From: Streptomyces actinomycinicus
GTDB lineage: Bacteria; Actinomycetota; Actinomycetes; Streptomycetales; Streptomycetaceae
Direction of reading: 5' to 3'
DNA: 64,000 nt
Assembly: GCF_016741775.1 (NCBI RefSeq)
Contig: NZ_JAERRK010000021.1
Span: 1-64,000 of the forward strand
The translations under genes and the position numbers were made by a program. Within the stretch, counting starts at the first letter, position 1. Every line of letters starts with the position of its first letter. The notes below the pieces were generated by a model, which saw only the letters and a program-made list of their open reading frames with translations, searched no databases and had not been told where the DNA came from. Below, piece after piece: positions 61,802-64,000 of this stretch.

Positions 61802-61850
61802 AGTCAAGTGGCTTGTCTATATGGTCAAGTTACTTGACTGTTCTGTCAAG
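61802..61850. promoter_or_regulatory. TCAAG operator array between the cupin and MarR genes
   Basis: AGTCAAG-TGG-CTTGTCT (61802-61818), TCAAGTTACTTGA (61825-61837) and CTTGACTGTTCTGTCAAG (61833-61850) are palindromes built from the same half-site. They probably bind the MarR repressor. Confidence 0.75.
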
Positions 61851-61866
61851 GGTGTTCAATGCCCCT

Positions 61867-62313
61867 GTGCAGAACTCCGAAGCCATGGCCCTGTCCGCCG
61901 CCCTGCTCGCCGTGGCGGGCGACCTCACGCAGCGCATCAACGACGGGGTGGCCGCCCGGGGTTTCACGGACATCCGCCCCGCCCACGGCTTCGCCTTCGC
62001 CCGGCTCGCTCCCGGCGGGGCCACCGCCACCGAACTGGCCGCTCACCTCGGGGTGACCAAGCAGGCGGCGAGTCAGCTGGTGGACGAGATCGTGCGCAAG
62101 GGGTACGCGGAGCGGCGGCCGCATCCCGGGGACGCACGGGCTCGGCTGGTCGTCCTGACCGAGCGCGGCCGGGCCTGCACCCGGGCGGCGGAGGAGGCGG
62201 CCGTCGACGTGGTCGGGGGGTGGGCCGAGCTGATGGGTGAGGGTGAAGTGCGCGCACTGTGGGGCCGGTTGGCGCGGATCGCCCCCCACGGCCCGATCAA
62301 GCCAGCGTGGTGA
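61867..62313 (+). CDS. MarR-family transcriptional regulator
   Basis: 148 residues. The winged helix-turn-helix is ATELAAHLGVTKQAASQLVDEIVRKGYAERRPHPGDARARLV, given here by position (~58-100), with helical dimer segments on both sides. It is likely to repress itself and the divergent cupin gene and release when a small molecule binds. The GTG at 61867 gives the usual length; an ATG at 61885 is the alternative. The shared operator array lies immediately upstream. Confidence 0.88.
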   Translation: MQNSEAMALSAALLAVAGDLTQRINDGVAARGFTDIRPAHGFAFARLAPGGATATELAAHLGVTKQAASQLVDEIVRKGYAERRPHPGDARARLVVLTERGRACTRAAEEAAVDVVGGWAELMGEGEVRALWGRLARIAPHGPIKPAW

Positions 62314-62446
62314 CGGCCCGTCAGGGGGCGGGATTGCGGGGGCGGGTAGCGGGCCGGGGGGCGTCGGTTATCACTGGAAGTTTTTACTGACGCGTAACTT
62401 CACACTTGCACTACTCGCCCGTAACTTGACGAATGAACAGCATCCC

Positions 62447-62460
62447 GTGATCCGGATCAC
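62447..62460. promoter_or_regulatory. Crp-like palindrome upstream of the lipase gene
   Basis: GTGATCCGGATCAC, a perfect 14-bp palindrome fitting GTGA-N6-TCAC, the Crp/Fnr half-site arrangement. CGTAACTT occurs twice just upstream (62393-62400, 62420-62427), 27 bp apart, a possible activator repeat. Confidence 0.5.
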
Positions 62461-62505
62461 AGGGTTAGGCCGTGCACCTCCCTTGAGCCGCAAGGAGATC
62501 ACACG

Positions 62506-63402
62506 ATGCTGCCCTGGAAGCGAGTGCTCAGACCCCTCGCCGCGCTGCTCCTCACCGCCGCCGTCGCCGTCGTCCCCGCCGCCACCGCCAGCGCCTCCGA
62601 CGCGCCCGACAGCGGATCCCTCCAGGCGAGCGAGGCCGGGAGCGGGGGCGGGTGGAACGACTACTCCTGCAAGCCCTCTGCCGCCCACCCCCGCCCGGTC
62701 GTCCTCGTCCACGGCACCCTGGGCAACTCCGTCGACAACTGGCTGGGCCTCGCCCCCTACCTGAAGAGCCGCGCGTACTGCGTCTACTCCCTCGACTACG
62801 GCCAGCTGCCCGGGGTTCCGTTCTTCCACGGCCTCGGGCCCATCGACAAGTCCGCGGGGCAGCTTTCCGCCTTTGTCGACAAGGTGCTCGCCGCGACCGG
62901 AGCCGACAAGGCCGACCTGGTCGGACACTCCCAGGGCGGCTTGATGCCCCGCTACTACCTGAAGTTCCTCGGCGGGGCGGACAAGGTGAACGCCCTCGTC
63001 GGCATCGCCCCCGACAACCACGGCGCCACCCTGAGCGGGCTGACCAACCTGCTGCCGTACTTCCCCGGAGCCGAAGACCTGGTCAAGGCCACCACCCCCG
63101 GCCTCGCCGACCAGATCCCCGGCTCCGACTTCCTCACCAGGCTCAACGCGGGCGGTGACACCGTCCCCGGAGTGCACTACACGGTCATCGCCACCAAGTA
63201 CGACGAGGTGGCGACCCCCTGGCGCAGCCAGTACCTGAGCGGTTCCGACGTCCACAACGTCCTGCTCCAGGACCTGTGCTCGCTCGATCTCTCCGAACAC
63301 GTCGCGATCGGCCTGCTCGACCGGATCGCGTTCCACGAGGTGGCCAACGCGCTCGACCCGGCGCACGCCACCGCCACCACCTGTGCGTCGGTGTTCAGCT
63401 GA
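62506..63402 (+). CDS. Secreted alpha/beta-hydrolase lipase
   Basis: 298 residues. Signal peptide of ~31 residues (RPLAALLLTAAVAVVPAATASA). Alpha/beta-hydrolase fold with oxyanion strand VVLVHGTLGNSVDNW, nucleophile in VGHSQGG, catalytic Asp in VIATKYDEVATP and His in EHVAIG. Related to Streptomyces extracellular lipases/esterases. It should cleave short- to medium-chain acylglycerols. ATG with AAGGAG upstream. Convergent with the next gene. Confidence 0.9.
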   Translation: MLPWKRVLRPLAALLLTAAVAVVPAATASASDAPDSGSLQASEAGSGGGWNDYSCKPSAAHPRPVVLVHGTLGNSVDNWLGLAPYLKSRAYCVYSLDYGQLPGVPFFHGLGPIDKSAGQLSAFVDKVLAATGADKADLVGHSQGGLMPRYYLKFLGGADKVNALVGIAPDNHGATLSGLTNLLPYFPGAEDLVKATTPGLADQIPGSDFLTRLNAGGDTVPGVHYTVIATKYDEVATPWRSQYLSGSDVHNVLLQDLCSLDLSEHVAIGLLDRIAFHEVANALDPAHATATTCASVFS

Positions 63403-63409
63403 CCCACCG

Positions 63410-63448
63410 CCGGGGCCCGTCCGGCCTGAGCCGCCCGACGGGCCCCGG
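63410..63448. terminator. Bidirectional intrinsic terminator
   Basis: 12-bp perfect stem CCGGGGCCCGTC / GACGGGCCCCGG with a 15-base loop between convergent genes. Confidence 0.75.
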
Positions 63449-63453
63449 AACCC

Positions 63454-64000
63454 CTACCGGCGGTGGCCGCCACCCGCCGCGCGCCGCCGCACGGACAGGA
63501 ACAGCGCCGCCGACCCGGTCGCCAGCGCCGCCGCGCCGCCGATCGCGAGGTACGAGGTGCCGGCGGAGGCACCCGTCTCGGCGAGGTTCTCCGAGGTCCC
63601 GGCCGCCTTCGGCCGGCTGGCCGGGGCCACGGCGGACCGGCTCGGACCGGCGGTGGGCTCCGCCGAGGTGCGGGCGTCGTCGTCCCCGTGGCCGTGGTGC
63701 TCGACGGTCGACTTGTCGCTGCCGGCCTCGATCTGCTCGTCCGAGGGGGCGGAGGCGGTCGGCGCCGAGGTGGTCCCGGTGCTGCCGCCCGCGCCACCGC
63801 CCCCCTCCGCGCCACCGCTCCCGCCGCCGAACACCACGTCCGAGCAGGAGTAGAAGGCCTCGGGGCTGTCCGAGCGCTGCCAGACCGCGTACAGCAGCTG
63901 CCGGCCGGACCGCTCGGGCAGCGTGCCGGAGAAGGTGTAGAAGCCGCCCGAGGGCACCGGGTCGGTGGCCGTCGCCACCGGGTGCGCCAGGTCCAGGTCG
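63454..64000 (-). CDS. Wall-anchored AA10 lytic polysaccharide monooxygenase (partial)
   Basis: The frame is open to the right window edge, so the N-terminal catalytic part is outside. The visible part begins DLDLAHPVATATDP and has the AA10 C-terminal segment LLYAVWQRSDSPEAFYSC, then SDVVF. A Gly/Ser/Thr linker leads to the sortase signal NLAETG, a hydrophobic helix, and a basic tail RRRAAGGGHRR. The LAETG is an LAXTG class signal, so the enzyme is likely attached to the wall. Such enzymes oxidise chitin or cellulose. Confidence 0.88.
   Translation of the reverse strand, partial: DLDLAHPVATATDPVPSGGFYTFSGTLPERSGRQLLYAVWQRSDSPEAFYSCSDVVFGGGSGGAEGGGGAGGSTGTTSAPTASAPSDEQIEAGSDKSTVEHHGHGDDDARTSAEPTAGPSRSAVAPASRPKAAGTSENLAETGASAGTSYLAIGGAAALATGSAALFLSVRRRAAGGGHRR

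Overview
The window is high-GC actinobacterial chromosome and looks like Streptomyces. The evidence is the GC-rich third codon positions, frequent GTG and TTG starts, many leaderless starts, a tlyA-nadK-recN ... pyrG ... scpA-scpB ... cmk-der gene order, a second SepF-type division protein, streptogrisin-type proteases and an LAETG-anchored polysaccharide monooxygenase. I see no tRNA, rRNA, CRISPR array, insertion sequence or prophage. Most of the window reads as conserved chromosomal core; roughly 49-64 kb looks more variable.

Layout. 0-6.7 kb: the 3' part of an Arg/Asp-rich TPR protein, a DUF1015 protein, a HAD phosphatase, and a three-gene ferric-siderophore-type ABC importer (two FecCD permeases and an ATPase) behind an iron-regulator box. 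6.8-12 kb: a small lipid-binding-like protein, a short acidic protein, then tlyA (rRNA methylase/hemolysin family), nadK and recN, and a membrane protein resembling a degenerate sugar-1-phosphate transferase. 12-18.5 kb: a glycosyltransferase, a PucR regulator, a berberine-bridge-type flavoenzyme and a GH15 glycosidase. 18.9-25 kb: pyrG, a NUDIX hydrolase, an NB-ARC/TPR protein and alanine dehydrogenase (ald). 25.3-29.9 kb: a ParA-like ATPase, a ribbon-helix-helix-like partner, scpA, scpB and a pseudouridine synthase, a chromosome-organisation block. 29.9-32.4 kb: an ADP-ribosylglycohydrolase with two COG3541-like nucleotidyltransferases behind a strong palindrome. 32.4-37.6 kb: a Rieske lipoprotein, aroH and tyrA (aromatic amino acids), cmk, an acyltransferase and der. 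37.7-45.3 kb: two hypothetical proteins, an Rpf/LysM muralytic protein, an orphan ctaD, an I78 inhibitor, a PAP2 phosphatase and a PIG-V-like mannosyltransferase. 45.5-49 kb: an MFS exporter, a glutaryl-CoA-dehydrogenase-like enzyme and a SepF paralogue. 49.3-64 kb: a cysteine-rich protein, a peptide/FAD-enzyme/LLM-enzyme cassette, two streptogrisin-like proteases, the imuC(dnaE2)-imuB mutasome pair with two LexA-like boxes, a MarR/cupin divergent pair, a secreted lipase, and the end of a wall-anchored AA10 monooxygenase that runs out of the window.

The most interesting points are these. (1) The cassette at 50.8-54.1 kb has a small translationally coupled peptide with a 12-residue tandem repeat followed by two flavin-type enzymes; it could be a peptide-modification system, but this is unproven. 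(2) The ADP-ribosylglycohydrolase plus two nucleotidyltransferases may be a nucleic-acid or NAD-linked repair unit. (3) The twin SOS boxes drive an error-prone polymerase pair whose Y-family member has lost catalytic acids. (4) The ParA/RHH pair sits directly upstream of scpAB. Start codons were chosen by Shine-Dalgarno spacing, by overlap with the previous stop, or by a TANNNT hexamer 5-9 bases upstream that suggests a leaderless transcript; several remain ambiguous and this is stated in the entries.
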